Assembly (NCBI GenBank): GCA_023252155.1
Contig: JAHEXJ010000003.1
Span: 1-64,000 of the forward strand
Reading direction: 5' to 3'
DNA from: Actinomycetes bacterium
GTDB taxonomy: Bacteria; Actinomycetota; Actinomycetes; Nanopelagicales; Nanopelagicaceae
Length of the DNA: 64,000 bases
This document shows positions 9,974-20,989 of the stretch, piece by piece. The stretch's first letter is position 1, and each line of letters opens with the position of its first letter. Under the pieces are notes generated by a model. That model ran no database searches and had not been told where the DNA came from. It saw only the letters and a program-made list of their open reading frames with translations. The translations under genes and the position numbers were made by a program.

Positions 9974-12823
9974 CTACGCACTCATCCGATTACTTTTCAA
10001 TATTTCCCTTAAGTAATGTCCTGTGTAACTCTTCTCATTCATGGCAACATCTTCAGGAGTTCCCTCAGCAACCACCGTGCCACCTCTGAATCCACCTTCG
10101 GGCCCCATATCGACAACCCAATCTGCACATTTAATGACATCAAGATTATGCTCGATCACGACAACGGTATTGCCGGTGTCGACTAGGCGATTGAGCACGC
10201 CGAGCAGTTTGCTCACATCCTCAAAGTGAAGACCAGTGGTGGGTTCGTCGAGAACGTAGATGGTGCGCCCCGTTGAACGCCTCTGCAGTTCAGTGGCTAG
10301 CTTTACGCGCTGAGCCTCACCTCCTGAAAGAGTTGGCGCCGATTGTCCGAGCCTTACGTAGCCAAGACCTACATCGCACAAGGTTTTGAGAAAGCGCGCA
10401 ATTGTTGGCACGGCTTCGAAAAATCCACGTGCTTCCTCAATTGGCATGTTCAAGACTTCTGCAATGGTCTTGCCTTTGTAATGCACTTCGAGGGTCTCAC
10501 GGTTATAACGAGCACCATGACAGACTTCGCATGGAACGTAAACATCGGGTAGGAAGTTCATTTCGATGGTGATAGTGCCATCTCCTGCGCAGTTCTCGCA
10601 CCTCCCGCCCTTCACATTGAAGGAGAAACGACCCTGTAAATAACCTCGGACTTTTGCCTCAGAGGTCTCAGCAAAGAGTGCGCGGATCTTGTCGAATACA
10701 CCGGTGTAGGTAGCGGGGTTTGAACGTGGAGTACGCCCAATGGGAGATTGATCAACATGAACAACCTTGTCCAAAAGATCCACGCCAGAGACGCTTCGAT
10801 GTCGTCCGGGGACAAGTCGGGCGCCGTTGAGTTTATTTGCCAGGGTCGAGTAGAGAATGTCATTAATGAGGGTCGACTTGCCCGACCCGCTAACCCCGGT
10901 AACCGCGACAAAGACGCTTAGTGGAATTGCAACTTCAATATCTTTCAGGTTGTTCTCTTTTGCACCCTTGATGACAAGTCTGCGTTTTGCCTCGGTGGGG
11001 CGTCGAAATTCCGGAATGGATATAGATCTTCGCCCCGACAAATAAGCGCCCGTTATGGATTCTTCGGATTCGATGAGCGACTGATAATCCCCTGAAACGA
11101 CGACTTTGCCGCCGTGCTCTCCCGCTCCTGGACCGATATCGACGATCCAGTCCGCCGCTCGAATTGTCTCTTCATCGTGCTCGACAACGATGAGCGTATT
11201 GCCGAGGTCTCGAAGTTTTGTGAGTGTTTCGATAAGGCGGCGATTGTCTCGCTGGTGCAATCCGATGCTCGGTTCATCTAGAACGTAGAGCACGCCGACT
11301 AGTCCAGAACCAATCTGCGTTGCAAGACGTATTCGTTGAGCCTCTCCTCCAGACAATGTTGCGGCGGGGCGTTCGAGCGAGAGGTAATCCAATCCGACGT
11401 TTAGCAGGAACCCAAGGCGGGCATGCACTTCCTTGAGAACGCGTTCGGCAATCTGACTTTCACGGGCGTTAAGGTCGACTTCAGCCAAGAAAGTGGCGCA
11501 GTCTGCTATTGATAGTTCGCAAATTTGAGCGATGCTCTTGCCACCTACTGTTACCGCAAGCACTTCGGGCTTGAGGCGGGCACCTTCGCACACTGGGCAA
11601 GGTATCTGGCGCATGTACCCCTCGTACTTGTCGCGGCTGTAATCGCTATCGGTTTCTGCGTGACGACGATGAATAAATGGAACGACACCTTCAAAGCCCG
11701 TGGAGTAATTACGAACTCGACCGTAACGGTTCTTGTATTTAACATGTACTTCATACTCGTAGCCGTGAAGAATTGCTTCCTTGGCTTTCGTTGAAAGTTT
11801 GCGCCAAGGATTGTCCAAAGAAAATTTCACTTCACCAGATAGAGCCTCGAGCAAACGCAAAAAGTATTCCGACGTTTGTCCTGTCGACCAAGGCGCGATG
11901 GCTCCTTCGTTGATGGATAAGGAGTCGTCGGGAACAATCAAATCGTGGTCGACTTCCAACTTGGTGCCGATGCCTGTGCAGGCAGGACATGCACCGAAAG
12001 GCGAATTGAAGGAGAACGATCGCGGTTCGAGCTCCTCGAAAGAGAGTTCGCAATCGTGGCAGGCCAAGTGCTCGCTGTAAGTGCGTTCCTTCTCACTACC
12101 TTCGGCATCCACAAAATCCAACAGCACAATTCCTTGAGCCAGTCGGAGTGCCGTTTCAATCGAATCCGTAAGTCGGTTCTTTGAGTCGGCCTTTGCTGTG
12201 AGGCGGTCGACCACAACTTCAATGGTGTGCTTTTCCTGCTTCTTCAATTTTGGGAGGTCGGAAAGTTGAATTACCGAACCATCTACTCGTGCCCGTGAAT
12301 AGCCCTGGCTGATGAGTTCCTGAAAAAGATCGACGAATTCCCCTTTTCGGGCCCTGACAACCGGGGCAAGTACCAAGAATTTCGTCGACGCGGGCATTGC
12401 AAGGATTTGATCGACAATTTGCTGAGGGCTCTGACGCGACACTGGCTTACCGCAATTTGGGCAATGAGGTCTACCCGCGCGTGCGAAAAGCAATCGAAGA
12501 TAGTCGTATACCTCGGTTATCGTGCCTACTGTTGAACGAGGGTTGCGGTTTGTGGATTTTTGATCGATGGAGACCGCAGGAGAGAGACCCTCGATAAAGT
12601 CCACGTCTGGCTTATCCATTTGACCCAGAAACTGTCTCGCGTATGCTGACAGAGACTCGACGTAGCGTCTCTGACCTTCGGCAAAGATCGTATCGAAGGC
12701 AAGGCTTGATTTACCTGAGCCCGAAAGTCCCGTAAACACTACGAGTGAGTTGCGCGGAAGTTCTATAGAGACGTTCTTGAGATTGTGTTCACGCGCTCCG
12801 CGGACGATGAGATGGTCAGCCAT
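9974..12823 (-). CDS. uvrA: UvrABC excinuclease subunit A
   Basis: UvrA is the damage-sensing ABC ATPase of excision repair. The 949-residue protein has two ATPase halves: Walker A motifs [11 protein letters not shown] (33-43) and [11 protein letters not shown] (about 645), and two signature motifs LSGGEAQR. Zinc-binding CxxC pairs occur at CHDC...CPAC and CENC...CEVC, with another CPNC near residue 120. The ATG at 12823 is 6 bp after the uvrB stop, with GGGGG some 11 bases upstream. Family length is normal. Confidence 0.98.
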   Translation of the reverse strand: MADHLIVRGAREHNLKNVSIELPRNSLVVFTGLSGSGKSSLAFDTIFAEGQRRYVESLSAYARQFLGQMDKPDVDFIEGLSPAVSIDQKSTNRNPRSTVGTITEVYDYLRLLFARAGRPHCPNCGKPVSRQSPQQIVDQILAMPASTKFLVLAPVVRARKGEFVDLFQELISQGYSRARVDGSVIQLSDLPKLKKQEKHTIEVVVDRLTAKADSKNRLTDSIETALRLAQGIVLLDFVDAEGSEKERTYSEHLACHDCELSFEELEPRSFSFNSPFGACPACTGIGTKLEVDHDLIVPDDSLSINEGAIAPWSTGQTSEYFLRLLEALSGEVKFSLDNPWRKLSTKAKEAILHGYEYEVHVKYKNRYGRVRNYSTGFEGVVPFIHRRHAETDSDYSRDKYEGYMRQIPCPVCEGARLKPEVLAVTVGGKSIAQICELSIADCATFLAEVDLNARESQIAERVLKEVHARLGFLLNVGLDYLSLERPAATLSGGEAQRIRLATQIGSGLVGVLYVLDEPSIGLHQRDNRRLIETLTKLRDLGNTLIVVEHDEETIRAADWIVDIGPGAGEHGGKVVVSGDYQSLIESEESITGAYLSGRRSISIPEFRRPTEAKRRLVIKGAKENNLKDIEVAIPLSVFVAVTGVSGSGKSTLINDILYSTLANKLNGARLVPGRHRSVSGVDLLDKVVHVDQSPIGRTPRSNPATYTGVFDKIRALFAETSEAKVRGYLQGRFSFNVKGGRCENCAGDGTITIEMNFLPDVYVPCEVCHGARYNRETLEVHYKGKTIAEVLNMPIEEARGFFEAVPTIARFLKTLCDVGLGYVRLGQSAPTLSGGEAQRVKLATELQRRSTGRTIYVLDEPTTGLHFEDVSKLLGVLNRLVDTGNTVVVIEHNLDVIKCADWVVDMGPEGGFRGGTVVAEGTPEDVAMNEKSYTGHYLREILKSNRMSA

Positions 12824-12829
12824 TTTCGT

Positions 12830-14914
12830 CTACACCCCCGCCGTTTCCATGCCTCGTAGTTCGCGTTTGAGATCTTTGATTTCATCACGCAATCTGGCTG
12901 CCAATTCGAATTGCAAATCCCCGGCCGCCGAGCGCATTTGATCGGTCAGCGACTCTATCAAGGCCAATAATTCTTGGCGTGGAAGGGTTTTCAAAGTCTT
13001 AGTGTGAACACCTATAGCCGGAGTACGAGAACGAGAAGCAGCGCGCCCAGAGGATGCAAGTAATTCATCTGTATCTTGGCTCTCACGGTTGATGAGATCG
13101 GTAATGTCGGCAATCTTTTTACGCAATGGCTGAGGATCCACGCCTCGTTCAAGGTTGTAAGCAACTTGCTTGGCGCGTCTTCGGTTTGTCTCATCAATCG
13201 CTTTGGCCATGGATTTAGTCATGTTGTCGGCATACATATGAACTTCGCCAGAAACATTTCGGGCGGCTCGTCCAATAGTCTGAATGAGCGATGTAGCTGA
13301 GCGAAGAAAACCTTCTTTATCTGCATCCAATATTGAGACCAAGGAAACCTCCGGGAGATCCAGACCCTCGCGAAGAAGATTGATACCAATCAATACGTCG
13401 TACTCGCCGGATCGAAGTTCGCGAAGTAACTCGACGCGCCGAAGAGTGTCAACCTCTGAATGCAAGTAACGAACGCGGACACCCCGCTCTTGCAAATAGT
13501 CAGTGAGATCTTCGGACATCTTCTTGGTCAGTGTTGTTACAAGAACCCGCTCGTTCTTCTCAGCTCGAATGTTGATCTCGTGAAGGAGGTCATCGATCTG
13601 CCCCTTTATCGGCTTCACGACGATCTTGGGATCGACCAAGCCAGTTGGTCGAATGACCTGCTCAACAACATCGCCTTGCACTTTGTTTAATTCATATGGC
13701 CCCGGAGTGGCCGAGAGATATACCTTCTGGCCCACCCGTTCGAGAAACTCGTCCCAGCGCAGTGGCCGGTTGTCCATCGCGCTTGGAAGGCGAAAACCAT
13801 GCTCAACAAGGGTTCGTTTGCGAGAGGCGTCCCCCTCGAACATTGCTCCGATTTGGGGAACGGTCACGTGGGATTCATCAATAACAAGAAGGAAGTCCTC
13901 GGGGAAATAGTCGAGGAGACAGTTCGGCCCAGAACCCGCGGCCCGACCATCGATATGCCGCGAATAATTCTCGATTCCAGAACAGAAACCCAGGTTCTGC
14001 ATCATCTCGATATCAAATGTCGTGCGCATTCGGAGGCGTTGCGCCTCCAAGAGCTTGCCTTGCCGTTCAAAATTGTCGAGTTGGACTTCAAGTTCTTGCT
14101 CGATATCGACGATGGCACGTTTCATGGTCTCGGGGCCAGCCGCATAGTGGGTCGCGGGGAAGATATACATCTCGGTCTCATCGCGAACGATCTCACCAGT
14201 TAGCGGGTGCAAGGTTGTGATTCTTTCTATCTCATCGCCGAACATCTCGATTCGGAGCGCAAGTTCTTCATACATCGGGATAATTTCGATAGTGTCGCCG
14301 CGCACTCTAAATGTGCCTCGCTCGAAGGCCATGTCATTGCGCTTGTATTGAATGTCAACAAATTTGCGAAGCAACACGTTGCGTTCGATATGGTCCCCGA
14401 CCCGCAACGAAACCATGCGATCCACGTATTCCTGCGGTGTGCCCAATCCGTAAATGCACGACACGGTGGCAACAACAATGACGTCGCGACGGGTAAGAAG
14501 CGAGTTGGTGGCTGAGTGTCGCAAACGTTCGACTTCATCATTGACGCTGGAATCCTTTTCGATGAACGTGTCGGTCTGCGGGACGTAAGCCTCAGGCTGG
14601 TAATAGTCATAGTAGGAAACGAAATACTCCACCGCATTGTTTGGCATGAGTTCGCGAAACTCATTAGCGAGTTGAGCGGCCAAAGTCTTGTTGGGCGCGA
14701 TCACCAACGTGGGTCGTTGCAGGCGTTCGATCAACCATGCTGTAGTTGCGGATTTGCCAGTACCGGTTGCGCCGAGCAGCACGACATCTTGATCACCGCG
14801 CTCGATTCGTCGAACAATTTCCTCGATAGCTTCTGGCTGGTCCCCAGCTGGAACATAATCGCTGATGACTTGAAAAGGCTCAACGCGTCTTTGAATATCG
14901 GTTACAGGACGCAC
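12830..14914 (-). CDS. uvrB: UvrABC excinuclease subunit B
   Basis: UvrB is the helicase-like damage verifier. The 694-residue protein has Walker A GATGTGKS (48-55), the beta-hairpin region [20 protein letters not shown], the DESH box ([11 protein letters not shown]), and late helicase motifs such as [13 protein letters not shown] and [11 protein letters not shown]-terminal UVR domain ([16 protein letters not shown]) binds UvrC. The GTG at 14914 has no Shine-Dalgarno. TAGAGT lies 6 bp upstream (14921-14926) and could be the -10 of a leaderless transcript starting inside the coaE end. Confidence 0.98.
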   Translation of the reverse strand: MRPVTDIQRRVEPFQVISDYVPAGDQPEAIEEIVRRIERGDQDVVLLGATGTGKSATTAWLIERLQRPTLVIAPNKTLAAQLANEFRELMPNNAVEYFVSYYDYYQPEAYVPQTDTFIEKDSSVNDEVERLRHSATNSLLTRRDVIVVATVSCIYGLGTPQEYVDRMVSLRVGDHIERNVLLRKFVDIQYKRNDMAFERGTFRVRGDTIEIIPMYEELALRIEMFGDEIERITTLHPLTGEIVRDETEMYIFPATHYAAGPETMKRAIVDIEQELEVQLDNFERQGKLLEAQRLRMRTTFDIEMMQNLGFCSGIENYSRHIDGRAAGSGPNCLLDYFPEDFLLVIDESHVTVPQIGAMFEGDASRKRTLVEHGFRLPSAMDNRPLRWDEFLERVGQKVYLSATPGPYELNKVQGDVVEQVIRPTGLVDPKIVVKPIKGQIDDLLHEINIRAEKNERVLVTTLTKKMSEDLTDYLQERGVRVRYLHSEVDTLRRVELLRELRSGEYDVLIGINLLREGLDLPEVSLVSILDADKEGFLRSATSLIQTIGRAARNVSGEVHMYADNMTKSMAKAIDETNRRRAKQVAYNLERGVDPQPLRKKIADITDLINRESQDTDELLASSGRAASRSRTPAIGVHTKTLKTLPRQELLALIESLTDQMRSAAGDLQFELAARLRDEIKDLKRELRGMETAGV

Positions 14915-14933
14915 AAAACCACTCTAGTCTTCG

Positions 14934-15539
14934 TCATTTTTTCTCGCGCTGCATAGATGGCAGGATCTTCTCCCACACATATTCAATTTGGCGAAGTAAG
15001 TCGTCAGGGGTTCCATTATTGGCAATTACATACCCTGCCACCGACATTCTTTCCTCAGGAGAGGCTTGGGCTCGGATCCGAGCGTCAATTTCTGACCCCA
15101 GCATCCCTCGCTTTCTCAGTCGATCCTTTCGAGCCTCAAGGTCGGATTCGACCGTGATAACGAAATCAAATCGGGTGGCCGCGCCGGTTTCGGCCAATAA
15201 CGGTATTTCGTAAACGAGGATGTCATCGCCTTGAAGACGTGCCGCCGCGGCTTCGAATGCATCACGCACCATCGGATGGACGATATTTTCAAGGGTAATG
15301 CGATCGGCCATATTTCCAAAGACTCGTTCTGCAAGGGCTCGGCGATCAATCTGCCCGTCTCGAAGTATGGAATCTCCAAAGGCCGCAACGACTTTATCAA
15401 AGCCCCCACTACCCCGCTCAATTACCTCGCGCGCTATGACATCGGCATCTAGGACGCTGGCTCCAAGGTCAGAAAAATATTGCCCAGCAAGTGATTTACC
15501 AGAACCGATTCCGCCCGTAAGCCCGATGATCAGCACCAC
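14934..15539 (-). CDS. coaE: Dephospho-CoA kinase
   Basis: CoaE carries out the last step of coenzyme A synthesis. The 201-residue protein has the P-loop GLTGGIGSGKS at 6-16, DADVIAREV (32-40), and VYEIPLLAETG in the CoA-binding region. The start is one of two tandem GTG codons at 15539 and 15536. TAAGGT (15546-15551) lies 6 bp before the first GTG and could act as a -10 box. A separate promoter is needed because the rpsA terminator lies just upstream. In actinobacteria coaE commonly sits between rpsA and uvrB. Confidence 0.95.
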   Translation of the reverse strand: MVLIIGLTGGIGSGKSLAGQYFSDLGASVLDADVIAREVIERGSGGFDKVVAAFGDSILRDGQIDRRALAERVFGNMADRITLENIVHPMVRDAFEAAAARLQGDDILVYEIPLLAETGAATRFDFVITVESDLEARKDRLRKRGMLGSEIDARIRAQASPEERMSVAGYVIANNGTPDDLLRQIEYVWEKILPSMQREKK

Positions 15540-15564
15540 AATGCGACCTTAGCCTTTCATCATC

Positions 15565-15602
15565 AATGAAGAAACCGACCCCGAGATTACTCTCGGAGCC
15601 GG
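15565..15602 (-). terminator. Intrinsic terminator after rpsA
   Basis: On the minus strand a 12-bp stem (15575-15586 with 15591-15602, two G-U pairs) closes a GTAA loop and is followed by TTTCTTCATT. It begins 28 bp after the rpsA stop codon and separates rpsA from coaE. It is the clearest intrinsic terminator in the window. Confidence 0.8.
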
Positions 15603-15630
15603 CTTTACTTCGGCGGAGTCGCTCAAAAAA

Positions 15631-17016
15631 CTATTCGGCGACCTCTTCGGCCCTATCAGAAACGAGACCGTCAGCAACTGCAGGCTCGGAAGCAGCTGCG
15701 GCATCGGCTGCGCGAGCCTCTTCCTTCTGCTTCTTGTGGGCCATGAAGCGCATCTGGGCTTCGGCGTATTGACGCTCCCACTCTTCGCGCTGTGTTTCGT
15801 AGCCTGGCTTCCATTCCTGTGACTCTGGATCAAAACCTTCTGGGTAAATGAAGTTTCCGTCAGCGTCATAGCGAGCAGCCATACCGTACTGAGTTGGATC
15901 GAATGCTTCGATTTCAACTTCATGACCTTCGTTAGCCTGCTTGAGAGAAAGTGAAATTCTGCGACGCTCGAGATCGATATCGATGATTTTCACGAACAAC
16001 TCGTCGCCAACTTGAACAACCTGCTCAGGAATTTCTACGTGGCGTTCTGCCAACTCAGAAATGTGGACAAGTCCTTCGATGCCTTCGTGGACGCGAATGA
16101 ACGCACCGAACGGAACCAACTTCGTTACCTGTCCAGGAACAACCTGGTTAATGGTGTGTGTGCGAGCGAATGCTTGCCATGGGTCTTCTTGGGTCGCCTT
16201 CAACGAAAGCGATACACGCTCGCGCTCGAAATCAACTTCGAGAACTTCGACGGTCACTTCATCGCCAACCTCGACAACCTCGCCTGGATGATCAATGTGC
16301 TTCCAAGAAAGTTCTGAAACGTGAACCAAACCGTCCACTCCGCCCAAGTCAACAAATGCGCCGAAGTTGACGATGGATGAAACAACACCGGTTCGAACTT
16401 GACCCTTCTGCAACTGGTTGAGGAAGGTAGTGCGAGACTCAGATTGAGTCTGCTCGAGGTAGGCACGACGAGAAAGAACCACATTGTTGCGATTCTTATC
16501 CAATTCGATGATGCGCGCTTCAACCTGCTTACCGATATACGGGGTCAGGTCACGCACGCGACGCATTTCAACGAGAGAAGCTGGAAGGAAGCCACGAAGA
16601 CCGATGTCCACGATCAAGCCACCCTTAACAACTTCAATAACAGTTCCGACGACAACCTCGTCGCGCTCCTTCTTGCCTTCGATCTCGCCCCAAGCACGCT
16701 CGTACTGTGCGCGCTTCTTGGACAGGATCAGGCGGCCTTCTTTGTCTTCTTTCTGGAGAACAAGGGCCTCGATCTTTTCGCCAACTTTGACGATCTCGCT
16801 TGGATCGACATCGTGACGGATTGAAAGTTCACGGGAAGGAATGACTCCTTCGGTTTTGTATCCAATGTCCACCAGCACTTCATCGCGATCTACCTGAACG
16901 ACGATGCCTTCAACAAGGTCTCCATCATTGAAATTTCTGATGGTGCCTTCAATTGCGGCCATAAAGTCTGCGGCTGTTCCAATATCATTTACTGCAATTA
17001 CTGGTGAGGTACTCAA
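15631..17016 (-). CDS. rpsA: 30S ribosomal protein S1
   Basis: S1 helps mRNA bind the 30S subunit. The 461-residue protein has four S1 RNA-binding repeats, near 35-107, 121-190, 208-277 and 293-363. Each has the family pattern, for example VVSSIVNFGAFVDLGGVDGLVHVSELSW. The C-terminal tail is charged and low-complexity, as in actinobacteria. The start is TTG 17016, with GGAG four bases upstream and a typical N-terminus (AVNDIGTAADFMAAIEGTI). It has its own promoter (17059-17088) and terminator (15565-15602). Confidence 0.97.
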   Translation of the reverse strand: MSTSPVIAVNDIGTAADFMAAIEGTIRNFNDGDLVEGIVVQVDRDEVLVDIGYKTEGVIPSRELSIRHDVDPSEIVKVGEKIEALVLQKEDKEGRLILSKKRAQYERAWGEIEGKKERDEVVVGTVIEVVKGGLIVDIGLRGFLPASLVEMRRVRDLTPYIGKQVEARIIELDKNRNNVVLSRRAYLEQTQSESRTTFLNQLQKGQVRTGVVSSIVNFGAFVDLGGVDGLVHVSELSWKHIDHPGEVVEVGDEVTVEVLEVDFERERVSLSLKATQEDPWQAFARTHTINQVVPGQVTKLVPFGAFIRVHEGIEGLVHISELAERHVEIPEQVVQVGDELFVKIIDIDLERRRISLSLKQANEGHEVEIEAFDPTQYGMAARYDADGNFIYPEGFDPESQEWKPGYETQREEWERQYAEAQMRFMAHKKQKEEARAADAAAASEPAVADGLVSDRAEEVAE

Positions 17017-17058
17017 GTTGCTCCGTAGGGATAGAAAGTAGTAGGGATAGGGCTGCTA

Positions 17059-17088
17059 AGGGTACGGTTTGGCGGCAATCTGGGTCAA
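17059..17088 (-). promoter_or_regulatory. rpsA promoter
   Basis: On the minus strand -35 TTGACC (17083-17088), an 18-bp spacer and -10 TACCCT (17059-17064) match an actinobacterial housekeeping promoter. The predicted leader before the TTG start at 17016 is about 36 nt. Confidence 0.7.
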
Positions 17089-17132
17089 TTCCTGAGCCCC
17101 TCGTGACACCGGCCAACGCTAGACTCCGTAAA

Positions 17133-18359
17133 ATGAACCGCTACAGGGAATTTTTGCGCTTTCCGCAGGTAAAAATCCTCATGATCAGCGCGTTTCCGGC
17201 CCGACTCGCCTACGGCATGGTTGGCCTCTCCATTTTCTTCAAGACCATTCACGAAACAAACTCCATCCCCTTGGCGGGCTTGGCAATTGGTTTGAGTTCA
17301 TTGGCCGGAGCATTCACGGCAGGACCACGTGGTGCGATCATCGATAAGTACGGTCAAAAGTGGCCACTCCGAATCTTCGTACCCGGATATGCAACTCTTC
17401 TAATTTTGCTCAACCTCACCCACACTTCTCATTCAATCCTTCTGCTGGCTTTTATCTTGGGATTCTCTGCGCCTCCTATCAATCTCTCTGTTCGACCGCT
17501 TTGGAAGACTCTGGTTCCACCGGATTTTCTTCGAACTGCCTACGCCGTCGATACGTCGAGCATGAGCGCTTCATCAGTGCTCGGTCCGATTTTGGCAACA
17601 ACGTTAGCGCTTTCATCACATCCATCCAGCGCGCTTGTAACGTGCGCGGTGCTGATGCTTGCCGGCGGTTTAGCACTTCAACTCACGCCCGTATCTCGAG
17701 ACTGGGTTCCCGAAAAGAAAGTTCACGGAACTCCAAGACTCTGGCGTCATCCCGCAATGCGACTTTTAATGTTTGAAGGGAGTTTCATCGGTTTTGGTTG
17801 GGGCGCCTTCAACGTGGGAGTTCCCGCTTTTGCGACTCTGCAACATGTGCCCCATCGCACGGCATGGATTCTTGGGATCATGGGCGTCTGCAATATATTC
17901 GGTGGGCTAATCGGGGGCCTCGTTTCGCGCAAGACTTCTCCTCTAAATTCGATGCTTCGCACGTATGGTCTCTGGTTCATAGCAACGCTCCCCTTGGTGT
18001 TCACGTATCCGAACTGGAGCCTTGCATTTGTTGGAGCATTGCTTGGACTATGCGGTGGGGCTCTTCAAGTCTTCTATTTTGAGGTCATGGAAGCCGTTCG
18101 GCCAAGGGGAAGCGCTACGGCCTCATTAGGCTGGCTCTGGACCGTCGAAGGATCTCTCATGGCACTGGGTTCGGCATGCGGAGGTTGGATTGCAAAGGAA
18201 TTTTCTCCGAGGGTATGCCTCAGCATTACGACAATTGCAACCGGTGTAGGGCTGACGATCGTGACGGTCGGTCGCAATCGACTTTCGGCCGCAAGAAGAT
18301 TACCGACTGCTGAACAAGATCTCGCGGCGATGGAAGATAACGCATCGACAAATCAGTAA
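17133..18359 (+). CDS. Major facilitator superfamily transporter
   Basis: This 408-residue protein has about twelve hydrophobic segments and fits the MFS efflux-type carriers. The loop between helices 2 and 3 has GPRGAIIDKYGQKWPLR, a variant of the MFS motif A. The substrate cannot be deduced. ATG 17133 (MNRYREFLRFPQVKIL) is preferred to an upstream in-frame start at 17004, which would overlap rpsA and its promoter. TAGACT at 17120-17125 lies 7 bp before this ATG, suggesting a leaderless mRNA. The gene is divergent from rpsA and converges on polA with 7 bp between stop codons. Confidence 0.85.
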   Translation: MNRYREFLRFPQVKILMISAFPARLAYGMVGLSIFFKTIHETNSIPLAGLAIGLSSLAGAFTAGPRGAIIDKYGQKWPLRIFVPGYATLLILLNLTHTSHSILLLAFILGFSAPPINLSVRPLWKTLVPPDFLRTAYAVDTSSMSASSVLGPILATTLALSSHPSSALVTCAVLMLAGGLALQLTPVSRDWVPEKKVHGTPRLWRHPAMRLLMFEGSFIGFGWGAFNVGVPAFATLQHVPHRTAWILGIMGVCNIFGGLIGGLVSRKTSPLNSMLRTYGLWFIATLPLVFTYPNWSLAFVGALLGLCGGALQVFYFEVMEAVRPRGSATASLGWLWTVEGSLMALGSACGGWIAKEFSPRVCLSITTIATGVGLTIVTVGRNRLSAARRLPTAEQDLAAMEDNASTNQ

Positions 18360-18366
18360 AGATTTC

Positions 18367-20955
18367 TTAGTGCGCGGCCTCGTTCCAACTCTTTCCTATC
18401 CCCAAACTTACTTCTAGTGGGGCTTTGAGCGGATAAGCCGATCCCATTGCCTCTCGCACGAGCGTCGTCATAACGTCTTCTTCGCCACTACTTACTTCGA
18501 ATATCAATTCATCGTGTACTTGCAACAGCAACCGCGATTTCAATCCCTTTGCCGTAAGTCCCACCTCAACATTGAGCATCGCCTGTTTGATTATGTCTGC
18601 GGCGGAACCTTGAATCGGAGCATTGAGAGCCATCCTCTCTGCCACTTCCCTGCGCTGGCGATTGTCATTGAGTAAATCCGGAAGATACCGGCGACGGCCC
18701 AAAATAGTCTCGGTGTAACCAACTTTACGCGCCTGTTCCACTACGGTCTTTAAGTATTCGCGGATTCCACCAAATCGCTCGAAATATTTATCCATCAGTA
18801 TCTGGGCTTCGGGTGGAGTAATTCCAAGTTGGGCCGAAAGGCCAAAAGATGAAAGGCCATACGCCAAACCATATGACATGGCCTTTATCTGTCGACGCAT
18901 TTCTGGTGTGATTTGGCTTGATTCCACTGCAAAGACTTGGGAAGCAACGGTTGAATGAAGATCCTCGCCCTTTGTAAATGCCGCAAGAAGATGCTCGTCA
19001 TTCGAAAGATGAGCCATAATCCGCATTTCTATTTGACTGTAATCCGCAGTCAGTAAGGATGCGTAACCCTCTCCCGCAACGAAGCATTCACGGATGCGGC
19101 GCCCCTCCTCTGTGCGAACCGGAATGTTCTGCAGATTAGGACCAGTGGATGAAAGTCTTCCAGTTGCTGCGATTGTCTGTGCGAAGTGAGTGTGAATGCG
19201 TCCATCACCAGCTACTTCAGTAATCAGCCCCTCCACGGTCGTACGCAATTTGTTGGTCTCACGGATACGGAGAAGATGCGTGAGCACGGGATGACCTGTT
19301 GACTGGGAAAGCCATTCCAGCGATTCGGCATCGGTCGTGTAACCCGTCTTAATCTTCTTTGTCTTCGGCAATTTCAACTCGTCAAAAAGTACGACTTGGA
19401 GCTGCTTAGGCGAGGCAATATTGAACTCATGGCCGACCGCTTCAAAGGCCGCCTTACTTTCGCGCTCGGCTTCTCCGGCAAAAAAGGATTGGAGGGCGGC
19501 AAGGCCACCTTTATCTACAGCAACGCCTACACGTTCCATCTTGGCAAGTAATTCGGCGATCGGAAGCTCGAGGTTGTTGTAGAGGTCAAGCACATTGCGG
19601 TCCCTGAGCTCTCGCTCAAGGGAAGTTCGAAGATCAAATAGTGCCATTGCACCATTGACGAGCATCTTCTCCGAGTCGCTCGAGGATGCGATTGTCCCAT
19701 CGCCCCAACGAGCAACGATGTCACCTAAATCCAACGCGCGTACCCCTGGATTGATTACGTATGCCGCCAGAGCCGTGTCAAAAAGTATTCCTTCTACTGG
19801 GATGACTCGCGATAGAGCTTTGGCGTCATGCAATAGCTTGCCGATCTTCGGATTCGAAATCCAATCTCCCATCTTGGAAGAATGAATGAGGTACGCCTCC
19901 TTTGAAGAAAGCGCCACCGCATATCGGTGCACCTTTTCATCGATAACTTCAAAGGTAATCGCGATTTCACCCGAGTGGGTGGATACCCGTTGATCCAAAT
20001 CTTTGGGCGAAAGGAGTTCGAGATCGGCATCGAATTGGAGCATCATCAATGGTTCGGGTTCAGATTTCTTCGCTGAGTCTTTAGCGGTGAAGACTTTAAT
20101 GCGATCTTTCAAAGTACGAAATTCAAGCAAATCAAAAAGTGGCAAGATCTTGGATTCGTTTATTCCTGTCCAGTGAAGTTCGTCAATCTGCGTCTCTAGC
20201 GGAACGGTGTGAATCAACTGAGTGAGCTCCCGATTACGCAAAACAATATCGATGTTGCTTCGGAGTGATTCTCCGACCTTGCCAGATATCTTGTCGATGT
20301 TTGCGATCAGATTGGAAACATCCCCGTATTCAACGACCCATTTTGCTGCCGTCTTTTCGCCAACGCCGGGTACCGATGGCAAGTTGTCGCTGGGATCGCC
20401 CCTCAGGGCTGCAAACTCTGGATAGCTGGTCGGGGTCATCCCGTACTTTTCGAAAACCGCTGCGGGGGTCATCCGCGCAAGATCGCTGACGCCCTTCTTG
20501 GGATAGAGCACCGTGATCTTCTCGGTCACCAATTGGAAGCAATCGCGATCTCCCGAACAGATGATGACGTCCATTCCTTCGCTCTCGGCACGTGAAGCAA
20601 GAGTGGCGAGAATGTCATCGGCTTCAAAACCTTCACGTTCGAACTGTGAAATGCCAAAGGCTCCAACAAGTTCATGGAGGTATGACATCTGCGATCGAAA
20701 CTCATCCGGGGTGGCTGCACGATTTGCCTTGTATTCGGGGTACTTCTCAGTTCGAAAGGTCTTGCGCGAAACGTCAAATGCCACGGCAATATGAGTGGGT
20801 TTCTCATCTCGCAGCAGAGAGATAAGCATGGTGGCAAAGCCATAAATCGCATTTGTGTGTTGACCTGTGGCTGTCGTGAAATTCTCGGCAGGCAGTGCGA
20901 AAAAGGCCCGATAGGCCATCGAATGTCCGTCTATTAGAAGCAACCGATCACTCAT
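18367..20955 (-). CDS. polA: DNA polymerase I
   Basis: PolA removes RNA primers and fills gaps. The 862-residue protein has an N-terminal 5'-3' exonuclease (about 1-290, LLIDGHSMAYRAFFALP, and GDRDCFQLV). A middle 3'-5' exonuclease-like domain appears to lack the catalytic DxE acids (ITFEVIDE in that place), as known for several actinobacterial PolA proteins. The polymerase domain has motif A TADYSQIEMRIMAHLS, motif B RRQIKAMSYGLAYG and motif C LLQVHDELIFEV. ATG 20955 is chosen. A longer frame would run across the divergent thioesterase start. TAGACT lies 7 bp before the ATG. Confidence 0.97.
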   Translation of the reverse strand: MSDRLLLIDGHSMAYRAFFALPAENFTTATGQHTNAIYGFATMLISLLRDEKPTHIAVAFDVSRKTFRTEKYPEYKANRAATPDEFRSQMSYLHELVGAFGISQFEREGFEADDILATLASRAESEGMDVIICSGDRDCFQLVTEKITVLYPKKGVSDLARMTPAAVFEKYGMTPTSYPEFAALRGDPSDNLPSVPGVGEKTAAKWVVEYGDVSNLIANIDKISGKVGESLRSNIDIVLRNRELTQLIHTVPLETQIDELHWTGINESKILPLFDLLEFRTLKDRIKVFTAKDSAKKSEPEPLMMLQFDADLELLSPKDLDQRVSTHSGEIAITFEVIDEKVHRYAVALSSKEAYLIHSSKMGDWISNPKIGKLLHDAKALSRVIPVEGILFDTALAAYVINPGVRALDLGDIVARWGDGTIASSSDSEKMLVNGAMALFDLRTSLERELRDRNVLDLYNNLELPIAELLAKMERVGVAVDKGGLAALQSFFAGEAERESKAAFEAVGHEFNIASPKQLQVVLFDELKLPKTKKIKTGYTTDAESLEWLSQSTGHPVLTHLLRIRETNKLRTTVEGLITEVAGDGRIHTHFAQTIAATGRLSSTGPNLQNIPVRTEEGRRIRECFVAGEGYASLLTADYSQIEMRIMAHLSNDEHLLAAFTKGEDLHSTVASQVFAVESSQITPEMRRQIKAMSYGLAYGLSSFGLSAQLGITPPEAQILMDKYFERFGGIREYLKTVVEQARKVGYTETILGRRRYLPDLLNDNRQRREVAERMALNAPIQGSAADIIKQAMLNVEVGLTAKGLKSRLLLQVHDELIFEVSSGEEDVMTTLVREAMGSAYPLKAPLEVSLGIGKSWNEAAH

Positions 20956-20962
20956 GCCCGCG

Positions 20963-20981
20963 AGTCTATTCCAGATACACT
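20963..20981. promoter_or_regulatory. Back-to-back -10 elements for polA and the thioesterase gene
   Basis: Only 34 bp separate the polA ATG (20955, minus strand) from the thioesterase ATG (20990, plus strand). A minus-strand TAGACT (20963-20968) lies 7 bp before polA and a plus-strand TACACT (20976-20981) lies 8 bp before the other gene. Neither start has a Shine-Dalgarno sequence. Each -35 region would fall at or inside the start of the opposite gene. Confidence 0.55.
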
Positions 20982-20989
20982 TCCTGTTT